A stretch of 64,000 nt of DNA from Hyaloraphidium curvatum (GCA_025558095.1 JAIVFI010000032.1:186001-250000); one strand, 5' to 3'. Counted from the first letter of the stretch, positions 21,046-32,008 are shown. Made by a program: numbers and translations. The notes: a model not told the origin generated them from the sequence alone.

Positions 21046-23114
21046 ATGGGGCAGTCGTCGTCGCGGCCGAACAACGCGCCGCCGCGCCACGGCCACGCGC
21101 GCCACGCGAGCCACTCGCTCGCGCAGGCCGCGCAGCAGCAGCAGCAGGCGCCGCGCAGGGACGACGCCGCCGACCGCGAGGCGAAGCTGTACGCCGCCGT
21201 CGCGCTGGACCACGGCGCGCTGGGCCCCGTCAACGCGCTGTACGACGCCGGCGCTGCCGACTTCGAGCCAAAGGTCCTGCGCAGGCTCATCCTCGAGCGC
21301 AAGCTGGCGCCCTTCTACAGGGGCCTGGCGGACCCCGACGACGGCGAGAGCACAACGACAACCACCGTGCCGCGGCCGCGCGCTCCGGACTCGCCGGCAT
21401 CGCTGCCGGCCCAGGACTTTGCCCCCACGCCGATCCAGATCGCAATGACGCAGAACGGCCCGGGCTTCGGCGACGGCGGGCCCGTCGTCGCGCTCGGCCG
21501 CTCGGCCACCGCCTCCGAGGCCGCGGGCGTGCCGATCCCGTCGCGCTTCAAGCGGGGCCACGCGCACAAGGGCTCCACCGGCTCGCTGGCCGCCTCCTTC
21601 TCCTCCACGCATTCGGGCACGTCGGCCGCGATGGACTCCGCATCGGGCATCGACGTGCCCGGCGCCATGGCCGCGAAGCAGCGCGCCGCGTCGGCGGGCG
21701 TCGCCTCGTCGTACCCGTCGGTCGCCGGGCCCTCGCGCGGCGGCGGGCCGGCGCCCGACCCGCTCCTGGGCCCCAACAACCTCGCGCCGTGGATCTCGCG
21801 CGATGATCTCTATAGGAACTCGATCGAGTGCCCAATCTGCTTCTTGGTGAGTCGGTGCACGCTTGATCTCGTGTGGATCTCCCTTGACCCGATCCCGTTT
21901 CGGCAGTACTACCCCCGCAACATCAACTGGTCGCGCTGCTGCGACCAACCCATCTGCTCCGAATGCTTTGTCCAGATCCAGCGCCCCGAGTCCGGGGACC
22001 CCGCTGCGTAAGTGCACGTCGCGCTGCCCTCCCCCATGCGCTCAAACCTTGCCGTGTCACAAAGCTGCCCCTTCTGCGTCGAACCCAACTTCGGCATCAT
22101 CTACTACGCCCCGAACACCCCCATGTACCTCGAGAAATCCGGCCGCGCCGACGACCCCGACGCGCCCCCCCTCCCCATCGCCGCGGACCACCTGTCGCAG
22201 TCGCTCCCCGCCGATTCGCCGCTGGCACGGCTCGAAGGCGAGGAGGAGAGGCCGGAGACGCCGGCGTCGGTCGCGGGGAAGGCGGGCAAGAGGGAGGGGA
22301 AGAAGAGGAGGGAGAGCATGGGGTCCAAGGCGCCGGGGGTCGTCACCGTCGGTGCGTCGCCGTCGCTTGCTCGGCCCGCTGGGGCGCGGACTGACTGTCG
22401 AGCGTGCTGCAGACGATCTGAGGCCTGGGTGGTTCAAGAAGCACCAGCAGCAGCTGCTCGCGCGCGCCATTCAGCAGCAGCAGCGCCGGTACGCCTCTCT
22501 CCTCGCAGCCTCGGCGCCGGGGTCGCGGCCTCCGCCGCCGCCCTCGTCGCCGCCGGGACCGTCCGGGGACGAGCACGAGCCGGATCTGATGTGGGTTGTC
22601 GACGTCGATCGCCACGTCGCGCCGAGGCTGACGCCGAGCTCCAGCGGGGCCGCAACCGCCGCGGCGGCGCTCGTCGAGTCCATGAGCTCGCAAGAGCTGG
22701 CCGCCGCCCAAAGTCGGCGGCGCGGGCTCGGTACTTCGAGGGGGCAGAGGCAGTCGCGCGGCGGGAACCAGAACCTGCGGGACCAGGTGGCCATCGCGGG
22801 TTATTTCGATGGTGGGCGTCGCACACGCAATCGGACTCGCGGATTCGCTGACTCCGCTGCCAGCAATGAGGCACATGGGCGCGGACCTGGAGGAGCTCAT
22901 GATGATGGAGGCTATGCGGCGCTCCCTGCAGGACGTCACGGTCTCGCCCGGCGGCCCCTCGGACGGCGAGCCCGCCGCCGGCCCGGCGGACCCCTCCCCC
23001 GAGCCGCCCGCGGACCCGCCAGACGGCAAGCCGGGGGTGCGGTTCGAGGACGATACCAGCTCCCCCGTCGTGAGCTCCTTTGTGGAAAGCGCCGAGGAGG
23101 GGGCGGGCCAGTGA
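21046..23114 (+). CDS. SIP5: SIP5-like RING-type protein
   Basis: Exons 21046-21846, 21907-22007, 22065-22351, 22413-22811, 22864-23114; 612 residues. It starts MGQSSSRPNN, possibly with an N-terminal Gly for myristoylation. The split zinc-binding core reads IECPICFLYYPRNINWSRCC, then DQPICSECFVQIQRP and, after an intron, CPFCVEPNFGIIY. This spaced Cys pattern is the signature of Snf1-interacting protein 5. In yeast SIP5 links the Snf1/AMPK kinase to the Reg1-Glc7 phosphatase. The helix LEELMMMEAMRRSL close to the C-terminus is also conserved in fungal members. The remainder is disordered with Gln and Ser/Pro runs. A role in glucose or stress signalling is inferred by family. Confidence 0.88.
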
Positions 23115-23252
23115 GGGGCGGCGGGCGGGGGCGTCTGAAATCTGGACATCCGAGTGGAGGGCATACCAACCATCTATCTGGGTCGCTTGGGGAATTTACA
23201 TTGTTTCGTCGTGGTATCGAAAGGAGTTTACGCGTACTTTGCCCGAGATCCA

Positions 23253-24335
23253 TCACCAGCCGTGCACCCATTCTCGCATGCGAGAGAGCACTCCGCCGCC
23301 TTCGGCGGGCTGGGGAGGCGGCGTGTTGACCACTTGCGGGGGCAGGGTCCGCGTCGGCGTCCCAAAGGACGTGGTCCCGCCGGCCTGCAGCGGGATCCGG
23401 CCCCCGGCGGGCTGCAGCCCCGTCTGCGCGCGGGGTGCCGGCGTCTCGTCCCAATTGCCGCCGCCGGGCATCCGCTCCTCCGCCGGCGCCCCGATCATCT
23501 GCGGCGCCGAAGGCATCGACGCCGCGATCGCGCGCGAGAGCTCGTCGTCCTTTTCCGCGGGCGCCTCCCCGACCCCGACCATGCACTTGCTCTGCCCGAG
23601 TCCCAGCTGCAGCACGGCGCCGTTCCTGCTGAGCGCCTTGTACGCGGAGAACCGGGTGGCGTACTTGATGTACATCCAGTTGCCGTCGGACTCGACGACG
23701 TGGTGGAGGATCTCGCCGTGGTCGCGGAACTGGGCGAGCACCGCGGCCGCGGCCGAGAGCGGGAAGCCAAAGACCACCACGGTCGTGCGTTCCTGGCCCA
23801 GGGCCGTGGCGGCCAGGCCTCCCATCGGGGTCCCGCCGAAAGGAGAGGCCGCCGGCTGTGCGAACACGCCGATCTGCTGCGGCGGAGGGGTCGCCTGCAC
23901 CGCGTAGCCGAAGCGCTGCGCGGTGGCGGATCCCGGCACGACCCCTGCGCGGCCGCGGTCGGGCGTCGCAATGCCGATCTCGTGCACGTCGCGGATCGAC
24001 GTGTTTGGCGGCGCGTCGTCGGCCGGGCCGGTCGCGGCGCGCATGGGCGACGGCCGGTCGAACTCCGAGCCCGCGAATCCCCCCGCGAATCCGCCAAAGG
24101 ACGCGTCCGCGAAGCGCGGCGGAGACGCCGAAAGAACGTTCATTTGCGACATGAGCAGTTGGCCGCCGCCGCCCGCGTCCAGACCGCCCGGGACGGCGAA
24201 CGCGTTCCCGAGGCTCGCCATCGGTTGCCCGCCGTAGGCGCCGGCCTGCGGGCCGGCAGGCGCAGCAGGCGCGGCGCCGAAGCTGCCGGCTCGGACGTTG
24301 CCCCACGCGCCGCCGGATCCGCTGTTCGACAGCAT
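23253..24335 (-). CDS. NUP53: Nucleoporin Nup53/Nup35 (MPPN-type RRM)
   Basis: A single exon from the Met of MLSNSGSGGAWGNV (24335) gives 360 residues; the frame is open up to a Met at 24392. The N-terminal half is Gly/Ala/Pro-rich with scattered FG-like residues (SFGGFAGGF). The Nup35-type RRM is clear: TTVVVFGFPLSAAAAVLAQF, ILHHVVESDGNWMYIKYAT and the helix around AYKALSRNGAVL. The last residues VLSRMREWVHGW match the short C-terminal amphipathic helix by which Nup53 binds the nuclear membrane. Nup53 belongs to the inner ring of the nuclear pore, linking Nup155, Nup170 and Nic96-type scaffold nucleoporins to membrane. It ends 138 bp from the SIP5 stop. Confidence 0.88.
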   Translation of the reverse strand: MLSNSGSGGAWGNVRAGSFGAAPAAPAGPQAGAYGGQPMASLGNAFAVPGGLDAGGGGQLLMSQMNVLSASPPRFADASFGGFAGGFAGSEFDRPSPMRAATGPADDAPPNTSIRDVHEIGIATPDRGRAGVVPGSATAQRFGYAVQATPPPQQIGVFAQPAASPFGGTPMGGLAATALGQERTTVVVFGFPLSAAAAVLAQFRDHGEILHHVVESDGNWMYIKYATRFSAYKALSRNGAVLQLGLGQSKCMVGVGEAPAEKDDELSRAIAASMPSAPQMIGAPAEERMPGGGNWDETPAPRAQTGLQPAGGRIPLQAGGTTSFGTPTRTLPPQVVNTPPPQPAEGGGVLSRMREWVHGW

Positions 24336-24475
24336 CGCGAGGTCTGCAGTCCAAAGGAGCAGATTGGAACGTGCGCGCGGGCAGCGCTTCAAAGCGAAGA
24401 AGCAGCATTATCATTCCATTCTATAGAGCAACATACGTCGGGGTTGTCAGGTATCGATTTTGTACAATGAGCAGA

Positions 24476-26839
24476 TTACTGGGCCTCCACCGCCTCGCCG
24501 TTCACCGGGGAAGGCTTGAGCTCGGCCGCATGAGGCTCCATAGACGCCTCCGTGTCCCTGCTGCCAACGGAGCTGTCACGGCGCTTGCCATGGCGCTTTG
24601 ACCGCGGCACAACGATCACGTTGCCGTTCTCGATCGCGTCGTGGAGGTCCTGAACGTGTGAGGATTAGCCCCTCGAAAGACTAGAGAGCGGTGCCATTCC
24701 TACCGAAATGGACTTGTAGCCTGTCATGGGCGACTTTGCAGCCTGGGGATCCCCGAGGGATTCGAGGTAGGACGGCAGCATGCCCGACGAGGCGAGGATG
24801 AAGCCGAGGAAGACGGGAGAGGGTTGCAGTGGCCGGGTCTTGAACTCGGGGTGGAACTGCGTCGCCACGAAGAACGGGTGGCCTAAAGACAAAGCGTCGT
24901 CAGCCCAAAGCAGCAGCTGCGATGCAAGACATGCACCCACCCTCGAGCTCGACAATCTCCATCCGCTCGTTAGCCTCGTCGTGGCCGACAAACTTCAGAC
25001 CCTTCTCCTCCATCTGGGGCACGAACGCAGTGTTGACCTCATAGCGGTGACGGTGGCGCTCGTGGACGCTGTCGGCACCGCCGTACAGCTTCTTGGAAAC
25101 GCAGTTCCTCCCCGCCTCGGTGAAGATAGTGACCCGGTTGCCTAGCCGCATCGTCCCTCCCTTGATCGTTTTGGAGCCCTCGGGCATGAAGACAATCAGG
25201 CGAGTCCCGCTGTCCGGCGACATTTCCTCCGACACGGCATCTTCGACGAAAACGGGTTGGTTGTCGGACACTTGGCGCCTCCGAAAGCAGGCACTCACCG
25301 CGGATGCCGAGCACGTTGCGGGCAAACTCGATGACTGCGAGCTGAAGGCCGAGGCAGATACCAAGGAAGGGAATGTTGTGCTCCCGAGCCCAGGTGATGG
25401 CCTGAACCATGCCTTCCGTTCCGCGGTCGCCGAAGCCGCCGGGAACGAGAATGCCGTCGGCGGTGCAGACGGATTTCCAAGCGTCGTGGTACTTCACGGG
25501 GTCCTTGATCTTGGTGCCATCTTCCAGGTCCGTGGCCTCCACCCACTGCCGACAACACTCCGTCAGGCATCCGAAGAAGCCTATGTGCGAGAGGCCAGTG
25601 GCTCACCAGGAGATTGAGCTTGCGGTTGCACGAGAGCGACGCGTGCTCCAGCGACTTGAGGACGGAGATGTACGAATCCTGGAGCTCCGTGTACTTGCCG
25701 ACCAGCGCGATCGTGACACTTTCGTGGAGCCGTTCCACGCGCTCCGCCATCTGCTTCCACTTGTTGAAGAGGTTTGCGGTATCCGGGTTGTGTCGGGGCT
25801 CGAGGCGCAGCTTGTTCATCACGATCTGCAGCGCACCCTGCGCTTCCAGCAAGATGGGAACGTGGTACACGCTTGGGCAGTCGTGCACTGCCACGACATT
25901 CTCGGGCGGCACGTGACAGAACATGGAGATCTTCCGCTTGATGGCGTCGTCGAGCTGCTTTGTGCTGCGGCACGCAATCTGTTGCAAGTCGATTAGCCCT
26001 TTCTGCACGCTTGTGAAGGAGACAAAAGCTTACCATGTCCGGGCCCAGGCCGAGACCGCGGAGGTCCCTCACGCTGGCCTGCGTGGGCTTCGTCTTCTGC
26101 TCGCCGACGGCTCCAATGACGGGCACCAGCGAAACATGAATCAGGAAGAAGTTGTCGTGGCCGACACGGAACTGGAACTGGCGCATGGCCTCGATGAAGG
26201 GAGCAGACTCGATGTCCCCGACCGTTCCACCGAGCTGCCAAAGTCGATACGTCGGATCATGACCCCGGTTTCGCAAGGAAAGTAATCCACCTCGACTATG
26301 CAGACATCCGGCGGAAGGCCCGAGGCGTCGACGGGGAGCTTCGAGACCTTCTCCACCCAGTCCTGGATCTCGTTCGTGAGATGAGGCACGACCTGCACCG
26401 TCTTGCCCAGGTAGTCTCCCCTCCTCTGCAGGTTGCTGTAGCCCAGGTCTTTCGGGGCGGACGGCAGCTGCCCACCTCGCGCTCAATAACGCTCCGGTAG
26501 ACCTTCCCCGTCGTGATATTGTTGTGGCGCGTCAGCTGGACGTCCAGGAACCGCTCGTAGTTGCCGAGATCCAGATCCACTTCTCCGCCATCCTCGAGGA
26601 CGAACACCTCGCCTGACCCGGTCCGGTTGAGCGGCATGCCCCCGAGTCGTCGAGGGATCCGGCTCACCGTGATCCAAGGGGCTCAGCGTCCCGGCGTCAA
26701 TGTTCAGGTAAGGATCGATCTTGATCGACGTAACACGAAGGCCCTGCGTCTTGAGGAGCAGGCCCGTCGACGAGGCAATGACGCCCTTCCCAATTCCGGA
26801 TATGACACCGCCCGTCACAAGGATGTACTTGGTCGGCAT
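24476..26839 (-). CDS. URA7: CTP synthase
   Basis: Nine exons, all in phase: 26839-26668, 26612-26476, 26425-26291, 26234-26034, 25978-25607, 25545-25299, 25240-24941, 24882-24704, 24649-24476; 638 residues. It makes CTP from UTP, ATP and glutamine in the cytosol. The synthetase half opens with [19 protein letters not shown] and holds [20 protein letters not shown], the phosphate and Mg2+ sites. [21 protein letters not shown] and [12 protein letters not shown] lead to the glutaminase half. There the nucleophile Cys is in [10 protein letters not shown] and the His-Glu pair in QFHPEF. The tail after GYKSIS is hydrophilic and Ser/Arg-rich ([10 protein letters not shown]), a likely phosphorylation target as in other fungi. 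It is divergent from SYF2, with ~200 bp between starts. Confidence 0.96.
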
Positions 26840-27038
26840 GGCGCCTCGGCTCTCTCTCGTGGCAAGCGGAGGTTTGGAAGCGTTCTCGCCAAGCATGCTC
26901 TGGAGCTCGCCTCGCCGCCAAAGGGACCTGGCGACGTGGGGCGAGACTGCGGCAAGAGGAGAAAATGGCGGGACGGTTCAACGCGCGGCGCTTGCGGTCC
27001 CCCATCACCTCGAACACCCACACACGCCTGGAATCGCG
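26840..27038. promoter_or_regulatory. Shared divergent promoter gap, CTP synthase / SYF2
   Basis: 199 bp separate the start codons of two housekeeping genes. An in-frame extension of either reading frame runs into the gap, so the true start sites could be slightly different. No defined motif was recognised. Confidence 0.45.
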
Positions 27039-28256
27039 ATGACGCGAAAAGGGACCGCTAAATCGAAGCGGGATGAGCACGTGCCCACGGACTTGGCGGA
27101 GGAAGATGGCGCCGGCTCGTTGCCGCAGCCGTCTCCGACCCGGGACCCGCAAGAGACCCGCGAAACGGGCTCGGACCAGCCGGAGGGCAACACCGCGGAC
27201 CAAGTAGACGATGAGGAGGAGGAGGAGGAGGAGGAGGCAGCACCTGCTGTGGACGAAAAGACGAAGGCGCGCTTGGCGAAGCTTGCGCAGCTCCGGGCCA
27301 AGATCGTGAGGAAGCCGCCCGTTCTCCATTGAATGGCCGTTGATTCTGTTCTGCCTGTGACTGCCATCGGCGTTCCTTGGTTTCGTGGGATACAGGACGA
27401 ATCTGCGAAGGCAAACAGGCAGGACGTCTACGCGGAGCACCAGAAGAAGAAGGAGAATCCGCGGGAGATCTTGCGGGCAGCCCGAAAGCGGGAGCAGGCC
27501 GAGTATTTGCTGGGAAAGAAGGTGTGCATCTGTGTCGCAGCTGCTTTTCCCTTTGTTGAATCAGCTTTCCGTTAGACTGCGGAGGAGGACGGCGTGGACT
27601 TCGAGCGGAAGGAAATGCTCAAATACTCGGCCGAAGACGTGGAGCGGTGGGAGCAAAAGCGGAAGGAAAAGGCCGAGCGTGCGGAGACCGGGTTTACAGG
27701 TTCGTTCGGTCCGGCGAGCAATGCCTTGAAGGGGGACCGACCACCGGATTCCAGACTACGCACAAATCGCCGCCAAGAAGTACAACAAGCAGATCAAGGA
27801 ACTGAAACCGAACATTGCGGTTTACGAGGAGCAGAAAAGTCTGGCTGCTGTCGCCTCGTCCATCTCTTCCAACAGGGACGAGTCGGATTTCTACCGGGAT
27901 GCCAACTCCATGTCGTACGCGAGCCTGGACAACCGTCCAGATGCGGAGGCGGTGGATCGACTGGTGAACACCGTCAACGATCAGTAGGTTATCGCGGCGT
28001 CGCGTGCGATCGCGCCTGACTTTTGTGAAGGATCGCTTCCCGCGCGAAGTTCTCGCGGCGTCGGCTGCAGCGCGAGGACGACGACATCTCGTACATCAAC
28101 GAGCGGAACATGCGCTTCAACAAGAAGATTGCTCGCGCCTTTGACAAGTATGGACCAAAGCTAGAAAGCCCGTCTCGGCGCATCTCACCCTCTCCGCCCC
28201 GCAGGTACACCGGTGATATCAAGGCCAGCTTCGAAAGGGGCACAGCACTGGACTGA
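27039..28256 (+). CDS. SYF2: Pre-mRNA-splicing factor SYF2
   Basis: Six exons: 27039-27305, 27396-27521, 27576-27699, 27755-27983, 28031-28147, 28205-28256; 304 residues. The N-terminus is acidic (a run of Glu near base 27225). The SYF2 core follows: KLAQLRAKI, DVYAEHQKKKENPREIL, EDVERWEQKRKEKAERAE, FTDYAQIAAKKYNKQIK, and the end SRRRLQREDDDISYINERN and YTGDIKASFERGTALD. All introns have GT-AG ends, and two split codons are rebuilt exactly. SYF2 is a component of the Prp19-associated (NTC) complex in activated spliceosomes. The last residues match the family C-terminus closely. Confidence 0.94.
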
Positions 28257-28374
28257 TCATGCATTGAATAAATTGATAGATGTCACATTATTGGTCTGAA
28301 GGCCCGTCATCGACTCAGCAGACGGTCTCGTCTGGCGTCGGTACGTCCACACGCTGAAGCGTCCGTCTTGAAAG

Positions 28375-28758
28375 ATGGTCGGTCCACCAGGGAGCGAGAC
28401 GGCCGCCGTCTGACTTCTTTCCAGTCTGCCCTTTTTCATTTCCAGAGCCTGCTCCTCGTGATCCTGCTGCTCATTTGCACGTGCACCTACGTGCGTTCCC
28501 AGTTCCCGAGTCTCATTGACAGGAACAAGACGGGGTACGTTTTCCGTTCTAGCAACGCGTCAGATCGACTTGACGTATGCCCTATTCTTCTGCCTCAGTT
28601 TCCTGGGTCTCTTCTACAAGTTCGCGAGGATAGGTGGGAGCCAGGGCTCGCTCAGGCCGATGCGACACCGCTCACGGCTATCTTCTCCAGGAGAGCGCCT
28701 TTCTCCATACGTGTCACTTTGCTGCATTGCGATGGGGTTCTCGGTTCTTTGGAAATGA
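28375..28758 (+). CDS. Kish family secretory-pathway protein (TMEM167)
   Basis: Four exons: 28375-28377 (the ATG alone), 28425-28534, 28599-28633, 28691-28758; 71 residues, the normal Kish length. After Met comes [20 protein letters not shown], then [37 protein letters not shown] and [13 protein letters not shown]. These are the two hydrophobic helices and the RNKTG and ARIGER blocks of Kish/TMEM167, a Golgi membrane protein needed for constitutive secretion. The first intron directly follows the start codon (ATG|GTCGGT), is 47 nt long and has a CTGAC branch-like site. No other upstream Met gives the family N-terminus. Confidence 0.9.
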
Positions 28759-28920
28759 CCCAGCGGACGACGGGAAGAGTGGGCCGCGGAGACTCGTCAA
28801 GCGGACCGGGGCCTGTCGCGGCCCTCGACCACTGGGGCACGCAAGCGACGATGCTGGACACGAGGGGCGCCAGCTGGACCTTTTCGACGGTCTAGTGGTC
28901 GGCTTCGCCGCGCAACGCCT

Positions 28921-30912
28921 TCAAGCTTCGTACCACGCTGCGACCTTCTGGGCCCTCTTCGCCGGCGATGAGCCTTCGACGCAAAGCCACATCTCGGGCG
29001 ACGCCTTCTCGAACAGCGCGCTCTTCTTGGCTAGCTCGACGGCCCGCAAAGCCGCTTCGTTCGCCGGCAGCGCGGGCACTCCGTTTGAGCAGAACTCGTT
29101 CGCGCACGTGGCGAGTTTGCACGGCGTGTTGCTGAGGTTGCTGAAGTATTGTCGGATCACCTGGAACGATGCTTTAGCTGTGGGACGCGACCAATGACCG
29201 TAGCGGAGACCTACTCGTTGGAGAAGCTTCTTGTTTCCGGGATCCACGTTCGGAGAATAGAACGGCGAGAAGCACGAACCGCACAGCTTCAAAACGTTGT
29301 TTGCGGGGGTTTTGTCGCAGTTTACGTTCGCACACAGTGCGAGGGGAGGCCGGCTCGCGCGTTCGATTTGGTGTACCCGCGCGTGCGAAGCAACGTGCAT
29401 GATCTTGACCGCCTGTCCGCACTGGACGCAGGAGATTGTTCGGGATCGGCACACGTCCTCGTGCTCGCTCAGCACGTCCAGTCCGGACCTGACCGTAGGG
29501 CCAGCCCGCACGAAAAGGTGGCAATAGGGGCACGAAATGATCCTCTCCGGGCACTCGGCTGAAGTGTGCCGCGCCACCTCCCGAAGAAACAGCGGCCGTC
29601 CACAGGCGCAGTCGAAGCGCGTATGCATGAGCTCCCGGTGCTTCTTCTCGTCCTCGGAAACGCCGACGAAATCGCAGTCCGAGCAATGCCAGTGATTCGA
29701 AAAGGCCTTAGCCAGCAGAACGGCGCCGCAGCGGTCACATTTCTTGTTGTTGCGGAGGCAAAAGTTCTCGTGCATCGTCAACGTCCGTTCGGGAACGGCT
29801 TGGCCGCAATTGCTGCAGATCTTGCTTCCGGGGGGCAGAGCTTCCGTCGCCGAGGCAGTGCCTGCGGGCTCTGCGGACATGTCGGCACTCGCTGCACCGC
29901 CGCCACTGATGAACGTCGCGCTCAGCTTGTAGGTGATGGATTCGTCTCCGTAGGTGACCACACTGAGCGAGACAGTGTCAGATGGCGGCCCATGAACGTC
30001 GGCAGATCGGATAGTCAGAGCCTTGTCGCCGCGAGACACGTCAAAAGCCGCGTGCCACGTTTTGCTCGGAGCCCTCGAGGATGTCGAAGCGTACAGCTCG
30101 CAATCTCCCCCCGATTGCAGAGACAACTCCACGTCGAGCTGCCAGTCGGACACGGGTGGCAGAGGAATCTCGAAGATGCGCGTTGCGTCCGCGGGTTGGC
30201 TGACCACGAGATCCGCCTCGAAGCGTCCAGTGTCACGGGTAGCAAGCGGCAAGCGCACGACAGCAGAGCTGGCCACGGGCGAAGAAGGAGCTGCGTCGCC
30301 GCCTTCTTCGAGCGGTGCCTCGATGATGAGATCGACGTCGACGTCGATGCAGAGCACGCCGCCTGCGTTACTGGGTCTAACAGACTCCACAATGAAAGGC
30401 AGGCTCTCCTCCTTGCTTCGGGTTATGGCCTTCACAGGAAGCAGCTCCCCGGCCGTCAGCGTCGCAAAATGCCGTCTGATGTGGTCTTCAAGGACAGTCC
30501 GCAGATCCGTCCCGCCGAGTCTCGAGATGCTCTTGGACAGGGGTCGCAGAGTCACTCCTTGAGCCTTCGGAAGCGAAACTCGCGAGATCTGAACCAGATC
30601 TCCGTCCCGGAGGCCCAGAGCGTCCGACATCCACTGGCTCACGCGGCATTCACCGCCGGAGCTGAATGCCCGAACACCTCCGTAGATCTTTCGCCGTCCG
30701 GCAGTGAATGAAAAGGTCAGCACCGGCTGCTTTAGTTCCTGGTCACCAAGTATGCTCTCGAGAACCGAGGGGGGCAGAATGACCCGGTCGCCGCTCAAGG
30801 CCGGATCTAGCATTACGCACAAAGAGGTCGAGAAAGGGGTGAAAGTCTCCTCTGGAACGACGGGACTGCTGCTGCTCTCTCCCATCTCCTCATCGTCCGA
30901 GTCGTAGCTCAT
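28921..30912 (-). CDS. UFD1-domain protein with C-terminal zinc-finger array
   Basis: One long exon, 663 residues, starting MSYDSDDEEMGESS. The N-terminal ~190 residues are a UFD1/NPL4-like double-psi beta-barrel region: GDRVILPPSVLESIL, then FTAGRRKIYGGVRAFSS and LSKSISRLGGTDLRTVLEDH. This fold binds ubiquitin and Cdc48/p97. A beta-rich middle part follows. From about residue 365 a series of Cys/His modules appears: CSNCGQAVPERTLTMHENFC, CDRCGAVLLAKAFSNHWHC, CACGRPLFLREVARHTSAEC and CPYCHLFVRAG, then CVQCGQAVKIMHVASHARVH. The modules are of the TRAF/XAF1 type. A final Cys-containing helical region ends RAQKVAAWYEA. It is likely a ubiquitin-linked quality-control factor. Canonical UFD1 is about half this size and lacks the fingers. 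Confidence 0.8.
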   Translation of the reverse strand: MSYDSDDEEMGESSSSPVVPEETFTPFSTSLCVMLDPALSGDRVILPPSVLESILGDQELKQPVLTFSFTAGRRKIYGGVRAFSSGGECRVSQWMSDALGLRDGDLVQISRVSLPKAQGVTLRPLSKSISRLGGTDLRTVLEDHIRRHFATLTAGELLPVKAITRSKEESLPFIVESVRPSNAGGVLCIDVDVDLIIEAPLEEGGDAAPSSPVASSAVVRLPLATRDTGRFEADLVVSQPADATRIFEIPLPPVSDWQLDVELSLQSGGDCELYASTSSRAPSKTWHAAFDVSRGDKALTIRSADVHGPPSDTVSLSVVTYGDESITYKLSATFISGGGAASADMSAEPAGTASATEALPPGSKICSNCGQAVPERTLTMHENFCLRNNKKCDRCGAVLLAKAFSNHWHCSDCDFVGVSEDEKKHRELMHTRFDCACGRPLFLREVARHTSAECPERIISCPYCHLFVRAGPTVRSGLDVLSEHEDVCRSRTISCVQCGQAVKIMHVASHARVHQIERASRPPLALCANVNCDKTPANNVLKLCGSCFSPFYSPNVDPGNKKLLQRVGLRYGHWSRPTAKASFQVIRQYFSNLSNTPCKLATCANEFCSNGVPALPANEAALRAVELAKKSALFEKASPEMWLCVEGSSPAKRAQKVAAWYEA

Positions 30913-31026
30913 CTTGAAGAGCTGTGGATTCTCAGGAGGAGTGTCTTTGCTAATTCTTTCCCGGCGCTCGGTTGAGGAGCATCTGCTGGAACTTTCTGCC
31001 GCCCCAACCCGCGTTCTCTGGTTCCG
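30913..31026. promoter_or_regulatory. Very short divergent promoter gap, UFD1-domain gene / mS35
   Basis: Only 114 bp between start codons, so both core promoters must overlap. Nothing TATA-like is seen. Confidence 0.45.
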
Positions 31027-32008
31027 ATGAGCGCACTAGGGCCACGTTCGGGAACACTGGCACGGCATTTGCCACGATGCGCGGCGGCAGTGGCTCCCAG
31101 GACTCCGGCGGCGGCGATGCCGTGCCCATCCGCCTGCGCCGCACCCGTGCGCCATTTCGCGTCTTCCCCGCGAATCGCGGCCCGGAAGTCGCCGGTCGGA
31201 CCGAGAGTCGACTCGGATGTCGAGGGCCTGACGGGGGATCCGGACAAGGACGGGATGAACATTTACCAGATCGATTTCCTGGAGACCGCGATGTGGACGA
31301 AGGAGCTCCTGCTGAAGATGCAGCATCACGAGCACCTGCTGAAGGGTGCGGCTTACCGAGCTCGAGGGTAGCTCTGGCGCTCATTGGGATCGTGTCTGCA
31401 GGCCTGCAGCAGGATGATGTCCCCGTTGACGACGCTGCCATCCTGACCTTCAAGACGACGAGCGTTTACGACTACGACTACACGAAGCCATCCCCCGAGG
31501 CAGCAAACAAGCGGGTAGAGTGCACATTCCAGGTTTCGAAGCTCGTCGCGATGCAGAAATGGAGTGGGAAGCAGAGGCACAAGCTGCTTCTTCTGTGTGG
31601 GGAGCATTACGACCCGCAGACGGGCACCGTCACGCTTTCGTGCGAAAAGTTCGACGAACGGATATACAACAAGATCTACCTGAGCGACACGGTGGATCGC
31701 CTGATTTCGGAAGTGAGGGTGGGTTCGCCTTGATTGCCTCCAACGGGACTCGGTCTGACTAGCACCTCCTTCAGAAACTCGGGGACCTTTTCGAGGATAT
31801 TCCTTTGGACTTGAGGCACTTGGTGGTGCCGAAGAAGATCGGCACCGGGGCCGGAGCGAAAAAGCTCTCCCTGCCGAAGCTGCCGAAGCCGAAACCGCAG
31901 GTGTGGCAGACGCCGGCTTTCTGGGCTGTGAACCTTCGGACGAAGCGAGAAGCGCGAGAAGCGGAAGAGGCGGGGAGGGCGGACGAGGCGGACAATGTAG
32001 TGGCCTAG
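31027..32008 (+). CDS. RSM24: Mitochondrial small ribosomal subunit protein mS35 (Rsm24-like)
   Basis: Three exons: 31027-31345, 31402-31712, 31775-32008; 287 residues. The N-terminal ~45 residues are rich in Arg, Ala and Ser with no acidic residues, and include [16 protein letters not shown], a typical mitochondrial presequence with a cleavage-like RHF/AS site. The conserved part contains [20 protein letters not shown], then [20 protein letters not shown] and [19 protein letters not shown], matching the family block in which an Arg-rich loop precedes TG-x-(I/V)-x-(M/L)-SCE. It is a structural subunit of the mitoribosome small subunit. It is divergent from the UFD1-domain gene (114-bp gap), and its stop overlaps that of the copper ATPase on the other strand. 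Confidence 0.82.

Noticed and set aside
19996-22017. 673-codon minus-strand frame across clathrin light chain and SIP5
   Set aside because: It runs through two well supported genes and their introns; Arg-rich composition typical of a shadow frame.
22936-24414. 492-codon minus-strand frame overlapping SIP5 and Nup53
   Set aside because: A different minus-strand frame encodes a clear Nup35-type RRM over the same bases.
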